This document shows, piece after piece, positions 9,155 to 19,329 of a stretch of DNA of 46,756 nucleotides. The notes under the pieces were generated by a model. The model made no database searches, was not told where the DNA came from, and saw only the letters and a list, made by a program, of their open reading frames with translations. Source of the DNA: an uncultured Gammaproteobacteria bacterium (GTDB lineage: Bacteria; Pseudomonadota; Gammaproteobacteria; SZUA-152); assembly GCA_913009875.1 (NCBI GenBank), contig CAJVYS010000009.1, positions 1 through 46,756 on the forward strand, in the 5' to 3' direction. Made by a program: the position numbers and the translations under genes. Every line of letters begins with the position of its first letter. Position 1 is the first letter of the stretch.

Positions 9155-10375
9155 TTGAGTTCTTCGGTTCCGAGCCAATATCATCGCGTGCTGTCGGGCA
9201 TGCGTCCCACGGGTAAGCTGCATCTGGGCCACTACCATGGTGTGCTGAAAAATTGGGTGCGGTTACAACATGAGCACGAATGTTTTTTCTTCGTTGCCGA
9301 CTGGCATGCCCTGACCACTCACTACGAAGATCCGTCAATCATCGGCGACAGCGTGTGGGAAATGATCATCGACTGGCTGGCGGCGGGCGTCAGTCCCGGC
9401 TCGGCGAAACTGTTTATCCAGTCGCAGGTGCCGGAGCACGCCGAGCTGCACCTGCTGCTGTCGATGATGACACCCCTCAGCTGGCTGGAGCGCGTGCCCA
9501 CCTACAAGGACCAGCAGGAGGCGTTGAAGGAAAAGGACCTGGCGACCTATGGCTTCCTCGGCTACCCGTTGCTGCAAAGTGCCGACATCCTCATTTATAA
9601 GGCCGGCCAGGTACCGGTGGGTGAGGACCAGGTGGCGCACGTCGAACTGACCCGCGAGGTGGCGCGGCGCTTCAATCATCTCTATGGCCGTGAGCGTGGT
9701 TTCGAGGCAAAGGCGGAGGCGGCCATCAAGAAGATGGGGAAGAAAAACGCCAAGCTTTACAATAGTTTACGCAAACGTTTTCAGGAGCAGGGTGACCATG
9801 GAGCGTTGGCAACTGCACAGGCCCTGTTGGAGTCGCAGGGCAATATCACTCTCGGTGACCGTGAGCGCCTGTTCGGCTATCTCGAAGGCGGTGGCCGCAT
9901 CATTCTGCCCGAACCAAAGGCCCTGCTCACGGATGCCTCGAAGATGCCGGGACTGGACGGGCAGAAAATGTCCAAGTCCTACGGCAATACCATCCCCCTG
10001 CGCGCCGACCCCAAGCAGGTCGAGCAGAATCTGCGCACCATGCCCACCGACCCGGCGCGCGTGCGCCGCACCGATCCCGGCGATCCCGGCAAGTGCCCGG
10101 TGTGGCAGCTGCATGCGGTCTATTCCGACGACGCCACCCGCAAGTGGGTCAATGAGGGCTGTCGTTCCGCCGGCATCGGTTGTATCGACTGCAAGCAGCC
10201 GGTGATCGAGGCGGTGCTGGCCGAGCTGGCGCCGATCCGCGAGCGCGCGCAGGAATACATCGACAATCCCAAGCGGGTGCGCAGCATCATCAACGAGGGC
10301 AACGAGGCCGCCCGCGACGTCGCCCGCGACACCCTGGAAGAGGTGCGCGAGGCCATGGGGCTTGTGTATTCCTGA
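9155..10375 (+). CDS. trpS: Tryptophanyl-tRNA synthetase
   Basis: SGMRPTGKLHLGHYHGVLKNW (HIGH-like) and GQKMSKSYGNTI (KMSKS). TTG start at 9155 is probable; ORF track starts at 9092. Confidence 0.95.
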   Translation: MSSSVPSQYHRVLSGMRPTGKLHLGHYHGVLKNWVRLQHEHECFFFVADWHALTTHYEDPSIIGDSVWEMIIDWLAAGVSPGSAKLFIQSQVPEHAELHLLLSMMTPLSWLERVPTYKDQQEALKEKDLATYGFLGYPLLQSADILIYKAGQVPVGEDQVAHVELTREVARRFNHLYGRERGFEAKAEAAIKKMGKKNAKLYNSLRKRFQEQGDHGALATAQALLESQGNITLGDRERLFGYLEGGGRIILPEPKALLTDASKMPGLDGQKMSKSYGNTIPLRADPKQVEQNLRTMPTDPARVRRTDPGDPGKCPVWQLHAVYSDDATRKWVNEGCRSAGIGCIDCKQPVIEAVLAELAPIRERAQEYIDNPKRVRSIINEGNEAARDVARDTLEEVREAMGLVYS

Positions 10376-11274
10376 TGAGTGGCGATACCCCCCAAGCCAC
10401 GGACACGGCAGCGGACCAGCCGCCCGAGCAGGGTGAGCGGGTGGCGGACGCGCCGCCGCACAATCCGCAGCAGGAAGAGATGCCCTTCGCGGTGGTGCAG
10501 GGCGAGGCGGTGACCACTCTGCCCAAGGATCTGTATATCCCGCCGGAGGCGCTGGAGGTGTTCCTGGAGGCCTTCGAGGGGCCGCTGGATCTGCTGCTGT
10601 ACCTCATCAAGCGCCAGAACCTGGAGGTGCTCGACATCCCCATCGCCGAGATCACCCGGCAGTACATGGAATACGTCGAGATGATGAAGGAGCTGAATCT
10701 GGAGCTGGCGGCGGATTATCTGGTGATGGCCGCGATGCTGGCGGAGATCAAGTCGCGCATGCTGCTGCCGCGCCCGGTGGAAGTGGACGACGAAGATGAC
10801 CCGCGCGCTGAACTGGTGCGGCGGCTGCAGGAATACGAGCGCTTCAAGCAGGCGGCGGAAGACATCGACGAGCTGCCGCGCCTCAACCGCGATGTGTTCC
10901 AGGCCTCGGCCAAGACGCCCGACCTCAAGCTTATCAAGCCCGAGCCGGAGGTGGACCTGCGCGAACTGATCACCGCCTTCCGCGAGGTGCTGACACGCGC
11001 TGAAATGTTCACCAGTCATCAGGTCACCATGGAATCCCTGTCCGTGCGCGAGCGCATGTCCGAGATTCTGGATCGGGTGCCCGCGGACCGATTCATGCCC
11101 TTCAGCAGCCTGTTCACGCCGGAAGAAGGGCGTCTGGGCGTGGTGGTGACCTTTCTCGCCATCCTTGAGCTGGTGAAAGAATCCCTGCTCGAACTGATCC
11201 AGACCGACCCCTTCGAACCCGTACACGTCAAGGTTCGGGCGCAGCTCAGCACTGAACCCGAACTGGAATTTTGA
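10375..11274 (+). CDS. scpA: Segregation and condensation protein A
   Basis: FEGPLDLLLYLIKRQNLEVLDIPIAEITRQYMEY...LVMAAMLAEIKSRMLLP; ATG at 10375 overlaps the trpS stop (TGATG). Confidence 0.95.
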   Translation: MSGDTPQATDTAADQPPEQGERVADAPPHNPQQEEMPFAVVQGEAVTTLPKDLYIPPEALEVFLEAFEGPLDLLLYLIKRQNLEVLDIPIAEITRQYMEYVEMMKELNLELAADYLVMAAMLAEIKSRMLLPRPVEVDDEDDPRAELVRRLQEYERFKQAAEDIDELPRLNRDVFQASAKTPDLKLIKPEPEVDLRELITAFREVLTRAEMFTSHQVTMESLSVRERMSEILDRVPADRFMPFSSLFTPEEGRLGVVVTFLAILELVKESLLELIQTDPFEPVHVKVRAQLSTEPELEF

Positions 11275-11291
11275 GGTGAGGTAACGATGCC

Positions 11292-12155
11292 ATGTCATTG
11301 AACCCCGAAAAGACCAAGAATATTGTCGAAGCGGCGCTGCTGGCCGCCGGCCAGCCGCTGTCCATCGATCGCCTGCTGACCCTGTTCCTGGATGAATACC
11401 AGCCCTCGCGTGACGAGCTGTGCGCCGCGCTCGCCAGCCTCGCCGAGGATTGCGAAGGCCGCGGTATCGAGCTGGTGGAGGTCGGTTCTGGCTTTCGCTA
11501 CCAGGCACGGCAGGACTACGCACAGTGGGTGGCACGGCTGTGGGAAGAAAAGCCCACGCGTTATTCCCGCGCCCTGCTGGAAACGCTGTCGCTGGTGGCC
11601 TATCGTCAGCCCGTTACGCGTGGCGAGATCGAGGACATCCGCGGCGTCAGTGTCAGCTCGCACATCATGAAGACCCTGCAGGAGCGCGAGTGGGTAAAGG
11701 TGGTTGGCCATCGCGACGTGCCCGGCAAGCCGGCCATGTATGCCACCACGCGTCAGTTCCTCGATTACTTCAGTCTCAAGGGCCTGGGCGACCTGCCCAC
11801 CCTGGCGGAGATCCGCGACATCGACAGTATCAACGCCGAGCTGGATCTGGCGGAGCCGGGTAGCGAGCACGCCGGCGGGGAAAGCAAGGCGGAGGACGCC
11901 CCGGCCAGCCAGATGTCCATCGATGAGATTGTGGCGGCGGAGGCAGCGGCAGTTGAGGCCGCCGAAGCGCGTGGCGAAAGTGACGCCGAGGCAGGTGGCG
12001 ACGAAACGGGCGTCGCCGACACGGACGACGAAATGTCGGTGGGCGGGGAAGCCGTTACCGCCGAGACTGTTGAGAGTGCGCAATCCTCCCCTGAAGAAAA
12101 CGTCGACACGGCGGACGAACACGCCCGAAAATCACCTGCGGAAGCCCCCCAGTGA
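11292..12155 (+). CDS. scpB: Segregation and condensation protein B with acidic C-terminal tail
   Basis: EAALLAAGQPLSIDRLLTLF...RALLETLSLVAYRQPVTRGEIEDIRGV. Confidence 0.95.
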   Translation: MSLNPEKTKNIVEAALLAAGQPLSIDRLLTLFLDEYQPSRDELCAALASLAEDCEGRGIELVEVGSGFRYQARQDYAQWVARLWEEKPTRYSRALLETLSLVAYRQPVTRGEIEDIRGVSVSSHIMKTLQEREWVKVVGHRDVPGKPAMYATTRQFLDYFSLKGLGDLPTLAEIRDIDSINAELDLAEPGSEHAGGESKAEDAPASQMSIDEIVAAEAAAVEAAEARGESDAEAGGDETGVADTDDEMSVGGEAVTAETVESAQSSPEENVDTADEHARKSPAEAPQ

Positions 12156-12970
12156 GTGAAAAGTTGCAAAAAGTGCTGGCCCGCGCCGGCTTCGGCTCGC
12201 GCCGGGAAATCGAAGGCTGGATCAGCGAAGGCCGCGTCAAGGTCAACGGCAAGGTGGCCACCCTCGGCGACCGCGTCGATCCGGCCACCGACCGTCTCGA
12301 AGTGGACGGCAAGCGCATCCACCCGGGCAAGCTGAAGGACAAGCGCACCCGCGTGCTGGCCTATCACAAGCCGGTGGGCAAGGTCTGTACTCGCCACGAC
12401 CCGGAAAAACGCCCGACCATCTATGAAGATCTGCCGTCACTGGCCGGTGGCCGCTGGATCAGCGTTGGCCGGTTGGACCTCAATACCGGCGGCCTGCTGT
12501 TGCTCACCACCGACGGCGAACTGGCCAACCGGCTGATGCATCCCTCGCAGCAGATCGAGCGCGAATATGCCGTGCGCGTGCTCGGTGAAGTCACCCCGCA
12601 GATGCTGAAAAACATGCAGGATGGCGTCGAACTGGAGGACGGCAAGGCCCACTTCGATGCCATCCGCGACGTTGGTGGCGAGGGCGCCAATCACTGGTAT
12701 CACGTTATTCTGCGCGAAGGCCGCAACCGCGAAGTGCGCCGCCTGTGGGAATCCCAGGGGGTGCAGGTCAGCCGCCTGCATCGGGTGCGTTTCGGCCCCA
12801 TTGCCTTGCCGCGCTGGCAGAAGCCGGGACGCTGGGAAGACCTGGATGAAAAGACCATCGAACGTCTGCTGGGCATGAGCGGACTGACTACCAAGGTGGG
12901 CCAGCATGGCGCCAGCAAGGCCTTTCAGAAAAAGCGCCCGCGCAAGGCACCGCACGCACGGCGGCGCTGA
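12152..12970 (+). CDS. rluB: 23S rRNA pseudouridine synthase RluB
   Basis: S4 domain EKLQKVLARAGFGSRREIEGWI plus SVGRLDLNTGGLLLLTTDGELANRLMHP and EGRNREVRRLWE; GTG start overlaps the scpB stop. Confidence 0.92.
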   Translation: MSEKLQKVLARAGFGSRREIEGWISEGRVKVNGKVATLGDRVDPATDRLEVDGKRIHPGKLKDKRTRVLAYHKPVGKVCTRHDPEKRPTIYEDLPSLAGGRWISVGRLDLNTGGLLLLTTDGELANRLMHPSQQIEREYAVRVLGEVTPQMLKNMQDGVELEDGKAHFDAIRDVGGEGANHWYHVILREGRNREVRRLWESQGVQVSRLHRVRFGPIALPRWQKPGRWEDLDEKTIERLLGMSGLTTKVGQHGASKAFQKKRPRKAPHARRR

Positions 12971-13123
12971 GTTTGGCCCGACCCCGGTGCCAAAATCTTA
13001 GGAATTTTCACTGCTGTCTCTCGTGACATCGCTCTGCGGTGTCACGAGCAATTTGGACCCGATCTTTTGCCGGGATTGAGAAAAGAAGCTCCCCCTAGGC
13101 AAGCAAGAAGGGGCTTCTTACTG

Positions 13124-13210
13124 GTAGGTTGGCGGTGAGCCTGCGAACCCCAACATCGGCGGGTGAAACGGCCTTTGTTGTTGGGGTTCACAGGCTCACC
13201 ACCAACCTAC
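13124..13210. repeat. GTAGGTTGG-headed inverted repeat between convergent rluB and metE
   Basis: GTAGGTTGGCGGTGAGCCTGCGAACCCCAAC...GTTGGGGTTCACAGGCTCACCACCAACCTAC. Confidence 0.75.
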
Positions 13211-13221
13211 GATTTTTGCCG

Positions 13222-15516
13222 TCAGGCCGCCGAGGCGGCCGCCTTCTCGCGCAACACTTCCGCCGCACTCACCATGTTTTCCAGCGCCCGCTCGACCTCC
13301 GGCCAGCCGCGGGTCTTGAGTCCGCAGTCGGGGTTGATCCACAGGCGCTCGGCGGGGATGCGTTGCGCGGCCTTTTCCATCAATGACACGATCTGCGCGA
13401 TCTCCGGCACGTTCGGCGAATGGATATCGTATACGCCGGGGCCGATTTCGTTGGGGTAGTGGAAGTCCTCGAAGACGTCCAGCAGCTCCATGTCGGAACG
13501 TGAGGTCTCGATGGTGATCACATCGGCATCCATTTCGGCGATGGAGGCGATGATGTCGTTGAACTCCGAATAGCACATATGGGTGTGGATCTGGGTGACG
13601 TCATCGACGCCCGAGGCGGTAATGCGGAAGGCCCGCACCGCCCAGTCCAGATAGCGTTTCCAGTCGGCCTTGCGCAGCGGCAGGCCCTCGCGCAGGGCGG
13701 CCTCGTCGATCTGGATGATGCCGATGCCGACGGCCTGCAGATCCTGCACTTCGTCACGCAGGGCGAGGGCGATCTGCTCGCAGGTTTCGGCGCGCGGCTG
13801 GTCGTCGCGCACGAAGGACCAGTTGAGAATGGTCACCGGGCCGGTGAGCATGCCCTTCACCGGCTTGTCTGAGAGTGACTGGGCGTAGCGGGCCCAATCC
13901 ACCGTCATCGGCCGTGGGCGGTTGACGTCGCCAAACAGCACTGGAGGCTTTACGCAGCGCGAACCATAGGACTGCACCCAGCCGTTGCTGGTGAAGGCAA
14001 AGCCCGCCAGCTGTTCGCCGAAATACTCCACCATGTCGTTGCGTTCGGCTTCGCCGTGCACCAGTACGTCCAGCCCCAGGGCCTCCTGCCGCTGGATGGC
14101 CTCATTGATTTCTGCCTGAATCTGCTCACGATAGGTGCTCTCAGCCAGCTTGCCCTGTTTGAAGTCGCGGCGCACGCGGCGGATCGCCGGCGTCTGCGGA
14201 AAGGAGCCGATGGTGGTGGTCGGATACAGAGGCAGATTGAAGGCCTTGTGTTGTTCAATGCTGCGCTGCGGATACGGGCTGTTGCGCCGGGTCATCTCGT
14301 CTGTGATGGCGGCGACGCCTTCGCGCACGGCCGGGTTGTGGGTGCGCTCGGACTGGTGGCGTGAGGCGACGGCTGTACGGGAAATGCCCAGGGTCTCACT
14401 CATTGTTGCCTCGCCCTGGTCCAGCACTTGCTGCAGGGTGGCGATCTCCCCGACCTTTTGCACCGCAAAGGCCAGCCAGGATTTGATCCCGGCATCCAGC
14501 GTGTCTTCACCGTCCAGATCCACCGGCACATGCAGCAGTGAGCAGGAGGGTGCGATCCATAGCCGCTCGCCGAGACGTGCCTTGAGGGGTGAAAGGATCT
14601 CCAGGACGGCGTCGAGATCGGTACGCCAGATGTTGCGGCCGTCGACGATGCCCACGGACAGCACCTTGTAGGCCGGCAGCTTGTCCAGCACGATGGCGAG
14701 TTCCTGCGGGGCACGCACCGCGTCGACATGCAGACCGTCCACCGGCAAGCGGCAAGCGAGGTCGAGGTTGTCCTGCAGGGGGCCGAAGTAGGTCGCCAGC
14801 AGGTGCTTCAGGCCCGGGGTCTGTAAACGGGTGTAAGTGGACTCGAAGGCGTTTCGCCAGGCCTGCGGCAGATCCAGGGCGAGGATGGGCTCGTCGATCT
14901 GCACCCATTCGACGCCCTGTTCTTTGAGGTGCAGCAGAAGTTCACCGTAGACACTGATCAGCCCGTCCAGCAGGTCCAGTTTGTCGAAATCGCCGCCCCG
15001 GGTCTTGCCCAGCCACAGCCAGGTCAGTGGGCCGGGCAGCACGGCCTTCACCGCGTGGCCCAGCGCCTGTGCCTCGGTCACCTGCTCGAACAGACGTGAG
15101 GAAGACAGCGCAAATGACTGATTGTACTCCAGTTCCGGCACGATGTAGTGATAGTTGGTATCGAACCACTTGGTCATCTCGCAGGCCGCCGACGGGGTGC
15201 CGCTGGGGGCGCGGCCACGGGCCATGCGGAAATAGGTGTCGAGATCGACGTCACCGCCTTCCCAGCCGAAACGCGGGGGCACCACGCCCAGGGCGGTGGT
15301 CAGGTCCAGCAGGGTGTCGTAGAAGGAGAAGTCGCCGACGGGGATCAGATCCAGCCCCTTGTCCGCCTGCAGTTGCCAGTGGCGGGCGCGCAGTTCGCGG
15401 CCAACCTGTTCCAGTTGTTCAGCGTCGATATCGCCGTGCCAGTAAGCCTCTTGTGCCTTTTTCAGTTCCCGCTGGGCACCGATGCGGGGGAAGCCCAGGT
15501 TGTGTGTGGTGGTCAT
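13222..15516 (-). CDS. metE: Cobalamin-independent methionine synthase
   Basis: [21 protein letters not shown]...; C-terminal [39 protein letters not shown]...[12 protein letters not shown]...[11 protein letters not shown]. Confidence 0.97.
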   Translation of the reverse strand: MTTTHNLGFPRIGAQRELKKAQEAYWHGDIDAEQLEQVGRELRARHWQLQADKGLDLIPVGDFSFYDTLLDLTTALGVVPPRFGWEGGDVDLDTYFRMARGRAPSGTPSAACEMTKWFDTNYHYIVPELEYNQSFALSSSRLFEQVTEAQALGHAVKAVLPGPLTWLWLGKTRGGDFDKLDLLDGLISVYGELLLHLKEQGVEWVQIDEPILALDLPQAWRNAFESTYTRLQTPGLKHLLATYFGPLQDNLDLACRLPVDGLHVDAVRAPQELAIVLDKLPAYKVLSVGIVDGRNIWRTDLDAVLEILSPLKARLGERLWIAPSCSLLHVPVDLDGEDTLDAGIKSWLAFAVQKVGEIATLQQVLDQGEATMSETLGISRTAVASRHQSERTHNPAVREGVAAITDEMTRRNSPYPQRSIEQHKAFNLPLYPTTTIGSFPQTPAIRRVRRDFKQGKLAESTYREQIQAEINEAIQRQEALGLDVLVHGEAERNDMVEYFGEQLAGFAFTSNGWVQSYGSRCVKPPVLFGDVNRPRPMTVDWARYAQSLSDKPVKGMLTGPVTILNWSFVRDDQPRAETCEQIALALRDEVQDLQAVGIGIIQIDEAALREGLPLRKADWKRYLDWAVRAFRITASGVDDVTQIHTHMCYSEFNDIIASIAEMDADVITIETSRSDMELLDVFEDFHYPNEIGPGVYDIHSPNVPEIAQIVSLMEKAAQRIPAERLWINPDCGLKTRGWPEVERALENMVSAAEVLREKAAASAA

Positions 15517-15585
15517 GTCGGTTGCCTCTGAAGATTGTTTGCGAAAGAGTTTGACTTGCTGGACAGTATGCGGCGCGCATAGAAT

Positions 15586-15598
15586 TGAGTAAAACTCA
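15586..15598. promoter_or_regulatory. Putative MetR box 1
   Basis: TGAGTAAAACTCA in the divergent metE/metR intergenic region; cf. MetR consensus TGAANNNNNTTCA. Confidence 0.45.
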
Positions 15599-15616
15599 TA
15601 GTTCTAATAAACATCA

Positions 15617-15629
15617 TGAGGTAAATTCA
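15617..15629. promoter_or_regulatory. Putative MetR box 2
   Basis: TGAGGTAAATTCA, one mismatch from TGAANNNNNTTCA, just before the metR ATG at 15632. Confidence 0.45.
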
Positions 15630-15631
15630 TA

Positions 15632-16516
15632 ATGTTTCTGGAGATACGCCACCTGCGCAGTCTGCTGGCGATACGGGAAACGGGCAATCTGGCGCGCGCC
15701 GCCGAACGCCTGCATGTCACCCAGTCGGCGCTGTCACACCAGATCAAGTCGCTGGAACAGTATTTCGAGGCGCCGTTGTTTCTGCGTAACAGCAAGCCGC
15801 TGCGCCTGACCCCGGCGGGGGAGAAGCTGATCGGGCTGGCCCGGCAGGTGTTGCCGCTGGTGGAGGGGGCGGAGAACGACCTGCGCCGCGTGGCGCGTGG
15901 TGAACTGGGGCGGCTGCACATTGCCATCGAATGTCATGCCTGCTTTGAATGGCTGGCGCCGGTACTCAACCGTTACCGCCAGCAGTGGCCGCAGATCGAG
16001 GTTGATATTCGCGTCGGTGTCAGCTTCGAGGCCCTGCCGGCCCTGCAAAAGGGTGAAGTGGATTTGGTTATCAGTTCCGATCCGCTGAAGAGTACCGACC
16101 TGCAGTTTGCCGAACTGTTTGACTACGAGGCCCTGCTGGTGATGCCGGCCGACCACCCGCTGACGCGCAAGAAGCGCATCCAGCCGGCGGATCTGGCCGG
16201 GGAAACCCTGATCACTTATCCCGTCAACCGCCAGCGGTTGGACGTGTTCAGCCGCTTCCTGCAACCAGCGGGGGTGGAACCGGCGGCGGTGCGCCAGTCG
16301 GAACTGACCTCGGTGATCCTGTTGCTAGTGGCCAGCGGCCGTGGCGTGGCGGTATTGCCGGACTGGGTGCTGCGCGAGGCCGAGCAGGCCGGCACCTTGG
16401 CGACGCGGCCACTGGGTCCGCGCGGCATGAAGGGGATGCTTTATGCCGCCGTGCGCCGGGCGGAATTCGACACAGCCTATCTGCAGGATTTTATCGAGCT
16501 TGCCCGTCGGCGCTGA
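15632..16516 (+). CDS. metR: LysR-family regulator of methionine biosynthesis
   Basis: LysR HTH RHLRSLLAIRETGNLARAAERLHVTQSALSHQIKSLEQ; divergent from metE. Confidence 0.92.
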   Translation: MFLEIRHLRSLLAIRETGNLARAAERLHVTQSALSHQIKSLEQYFEAPLFLRNSKPLRLTPAGEKLIGLARQVLPLVEGAENDLRRVARGELGRLHIAIECHACFEWLAPVLNRYRQQWPQIEVDIRVGVSFEALPALQKGEVDLVISSDPLKSTDLQFAELFDYEALLVMPADHPLTRKKRIQPADLAGETLITYPVNRQRLDVFSRFLQPAGVEPAAVRQSELTSVILLLVASGRGVAVLPDWVLREAEQAGTLATRPLGPRGMKGMLYAAVRRAEFDTAYLQDFIELARRR

Positions 16517-16582
16517 GCGGTGATCTCGGCCGATCTTCCCGGTACCTGCCCGCGATTGAGGACATAAAGAAATGACAAAATT

Positions 16583-16643
16583 GTGGGAGCGGCTTCAGCC
16601 GCGAATACCGGTTAGCCTCATTCGCGGCTGAAGCCGCTCCCAC
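16583..16643. repeat. REPIN (GTGGGAGCG-headed, GGCTTCAGCC type)
   Basis: GTGGGAGCGGCTTCAGCCGCGAA...TTCGCGGCTGAAGCCGCTCCCAC. Confidence 0.9.
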
Positions 16644-16826
16644 AGTTTCCAAAATAACCAATAACAGTGGCGAGAGAAAAGGCATCGCGGGCGTGCATTG
16701 ACAGCGATTCTTCCGTTTGTATTCGCGCGGCCCATGGCGTAGAATTTGCGGCTCGAAAAATCCGGATTAACCTCCTTGCTTCACCGCAACGCTTGCGGGA
16801 GGCTAAATAACCCAAGAGGAGTGCTC

Positions 16827-17303
16827 GTGAGACACTACGAAATCGTGTTTCTGGTCCATCCTGACCAGAGTGACCAGGTGCCTGCCATGGTCGAAAAGTA
16901 CAAAGACTTCGTCGAAAGCGATGGTGGTACGGTTCACCGCATGGAAGACTGGGGCCGCCGTCAGCTGGCCTATCCCATCAACAAGATCCACAAGGCCCAC
17001 TACGTACTGATGAACATCGAGTGCGGCGACAAGGCCCTGGAAGAAATCGAGACTGCATTCCGCTTCAACGATGCCGTGCTGCGCAACATGGTGATGCGTG
17101 TTAAAGAGGCTGTCACCGAGGCCTCTCCGCTGGCTAAATCCCGCGAAGAGGAATCCCGTGAGCGCAGGCCTGCACCGGCCGCGGCTGAGAAACCAGCTGC
17201 CACGGAAGAGGCCGCCCCGGCTGCCCCCGCAGACAGTGCACCGGCCGCCCCTGCAGACAGCGCACCGGCTGCCGATGCAGCTTCTACAACTTCCGAAGCC
17301 TGA
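16827..17303 (+). CDS. rpsF: 30S ribosomal protein S6 with Ala/Pro-rich tail
   Basis: [28 protein letters not shown]...[27 protein letters not shown] start at 16827 preceded by AGAGGAG. Confidence 0.96.
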   Translation: MRHYEIVFLVHPDQSDQVPAMVEKYKDFVESDGGTVHRMEDWGRRQLAYPINKIHKAHYVLMNIECGDKALEEIETAFRFNDAVLRNMVMRVKEAVTEASPLAKSREEESRERRPAPAAAEKPAATEEAAPAAPADSAPAAPADSAPAADAASTTSEA

Positions 17304-17493
17304 GGAAACCCCTGATCAATTCGTGGAACATGGCCTTACGCGCTGAAATTGCCCATCGCGGCGTTGCGAATCTTACCAATAGACCCACTATCGGTTGCGA
17401 TTCGCGTCTGGCGATGAACAATTTCATCACGCAATCCCATTGTCCCAGAATCAATCAGAGGTTTCCGAACCCGATTACGTTGAGAGGATAGTC

Positions 17494-17721
17494 ATGTCAC
17501 GTTTTTATCGTCGTAGAAAGTATTGCCGTTTCACGGCCGAAGGCATTAAGGAGATCGATTACAAGGATCTCAATACCCTGAAGGCCTATGTTTCCGAGTC
17601 GGGCAAGATTGTGCCCAGCCGTATTACCGGCACCAAGGCCAAGTACCAGCGTCAGCTGGCGACCGCCATCAAGCGTGCCCGCGCGCTGGCGTTGTTGCCT
17701 TACAGCGATTCCCACAAGTAA
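17494..17721 (+). CDS. rpsR: 30S ribosomal protein S18
   Basis: [75 protein letters not shown]. Confidence 0.97.
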   Translation: MSRFYRRRKYCRFTAEGIKEIDYKDLNTLKAYVSESGKIVPSRITGTKAKYQRQLATAIKRARALALLPYSDSHK

Positions 17722-17787
17722 TCGCTGGCCGGGCGGTTCGTTGCCCGGCTGTGCAGCCATGTACGAAATAAGCGCAGGTTTCGCACA

Positions 17788-18717
17788 ATGAAGGCATTGG
17801 CTTCGTTTATTCTGCGTGGTCAGAGTCAAGCCATGCTGGTGGTGGTTGGCTTCGCCGTGCTGTCGCTGGCGTTGCCGCCGTTCAGCATCCTCAGTGGTGC
17901 CGCCGTGGCGCTGGTAACCCTGCGTCACGGTATGCAGGCCGGTGTTGTGCTGATGGCCGGGGCGACACTGGCGGTGGGATTGCTGTCGGTCTTTTCGCTG
18001 GGCAACCCCGCTCCGGCGATGATGTTCCTGACGGCCCTTTGGTTGCCGCTGTGGATACTGGGTTCACTGTTGCGCGCCAGCCGTTCGCTGTCGCTGACGC
18101 TGATGGTGGCGGGTGGCCTGGGATTGCTGGGTGTGCTGTTGATGTATCTGTTGCTTGGTGATGTCGCCGGATGGTGGCATGGCATCCTGCTACAGATCTT
18201 CAACCCCGTGATGGATGAAGCCGGGCTCGCCGATCGGGACGTCATACTGGCGGCCCTGGAGAGCGTCTCCCAGGTTATGACGGGAATGATGGCGGCGGGC
18301 ATGGTGCTGAATGCCATCATCTGTCTGTTTCTGGCACGGGGCTGGCAGGCGCAGCTGTTCAACCCGGGCGGTTTCCGTGAGGAGTTTCAGCAGCTGCGCA
18401 TGGGGCGCTCGTTGTCGGGCGTCACGGTGGCCCTGGTTCTGCTGTATATGTTGCAGATGGGCGCCATTTCCAGCATGGCGGCTGACATGCTGATTGTGTT
18501 GCTGAGCCTGTACGTGTTGCAGGGTCTGGCCCTGGCGCATGCGGTGGTGGCGCTGAAGCAGCTGCACATTGGCTGGCTGATCGGGTTGTATGTTGTGGCT
18601 TTTGTCGTCTTGCCCCAGCTGATGCTGGCGGTGGCGGCAGTGGGTTTATTGGACACCTGGGTTGATCTGCGCCGGCGCTTTGCAGGGCAGGGTGCGGGAG
18701 GTACGGGAGAAGAGTAA
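17788..18717 (+). CDS. DUF2232/YybS-like multi-pass membrane protein
   Basis: Multiple hydrophobic helices; position between rpsR and rplI. Confidence 0.7.
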   Translation: MKALASFILRGQSQAMLVVVGFAVLSLALPPFSILSGAAVALVTLRHGMQAGVVLMAGATLAVGLLSVFSLGNPAPAMMFLTALWLPLWILGSLLRASRSLSLTLMVAGGLGLLGVLLMYLLLGDVAGWWHGILLQIFNPVMDEAGLADRDVILAALESVSQVMTGMMAAGMVLNAIICLFLARGWQAQLFNPGGFREEFQQLRMGRSLSGVTVALVLLYMLQMGAISSMAADMLIVLLSLYVLQGLALAHAVVALKQLHIGWLIGLYVVAFVVLPQLMLAVAAVGLLDTWVDLRRRFAGQGAGGTGEE

Positions 18718-18774
18718 CCGCTCTTCGTTCCGGGTGACCATTGGATGAATGCAGGATTGAGAGAGACTTGAACG

Positions 18775-19221
18775 ATGAATGTCATTCTGTTGGAAAAAGT
18801 AAATAACCTCGGTGATCTGGGTGAGCAGGTCAATGTCAAGGCCGGTTATGGCCGTAACTTCCTGATCCCTCAGGGCAAGGCGGTATCTGCCACGGCGGAC
18901 AATGTGGCCAAGTTTGAGGCCCGTCGCGCGGAGCTGGAGAAGACCGCCGCCGAGAAGCTGGCCGCCGCAGAGGCGCGTAAGGTCGCCCTGGGCGAACTGA
19001 CCGTCACCATTGCCCAGAAAGCGGGCGAGGAAGGCAAGCTGTTCGGTTCCGTCGGCACGACCGATATCGCCAGCGCCATCACCGAGGCCGGTGTGGACGT
19101 CAGCAAGAGCGAGATCCGCTTGCCGGAAGGCGCCCTGCGTCATATCGGCGCATTCGAGATCGATGTCGAATTCCACACCGATGTGATCGCGACCATTGCG
19201 CTGGAAATCATTCCCGAATAA
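18775..19221 (+). CDS. rplI: 50S ribosomal protein L9
   Basis: [37 protein letters not shown]...[12 protein letters not shown]. Confidence 0.97.
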   Translation: MNVILLEKVNNLGDLGEQVNVKAGYGRNFLIPQGKAVSATADNVAKFEARRAELEKTAAEKLAAAEARKVALGELTVTIAQKAGEEGKLFGSVGTTDIASAITEAGVDVSKSEIRLPEGALRHIGAFEIDVEFHTDVIATIALEIIPE

Positions 19222-19246
19222 GTCCTTTTGGCAGTGAAAAAAAGAG

Positions 19247-19279
19247 GCTGGCGGTGGTCGCATCGCCAGCTTTTTTTTT
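19247..19279 (+). terminator. Rho-independent terminator after rplI
   Basis: GCTGGCG-gtggtcgcat-CGCCAGC followed by TTTTTTTTT. Confidence 0.85.
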
Positions 19280-19329
19280 GTCATTTTTTGGGCCGCTGAC
19301 AGCCCAATTCAGGTAAGATAATTCTATTA

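Noticed and set aside
9690-9930. Insertion in TrpRS (AIKKMGKKNAKLYNSLRKRFQEQGDHGALATAQALLESQGNITLGDRERLFGYLEG)
   Set aside because: I believe longer TrpRS forms with such an insert are already known in gammaproteobacteria, so not reported as novel.
10120-11535. 471-aa minus-strand ORF
   Set aside because: Antisense to trpS/scpA/scpB; low-complexity His/Gln/Arg-rich translation without motifs.
13084-13118. AAGAAGCTCCCC...GGGGCTTCTT hairpin after rluB
   Set aside because: Plausible terminator but bulged and lacking a T-run; not confident enough to list.
17220-17300. APADSAPA tandem repetition at the S6 C terminus
   Set aside because: Low-complexity Ala/Pro tails on S6 are common; no further signal.
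17304-17493. Possible priB between rpsF and rpsR
   Set aside because: No OB-fold-like ORF found in this ~190-bp gap; only an in-frame extension of rpsR.
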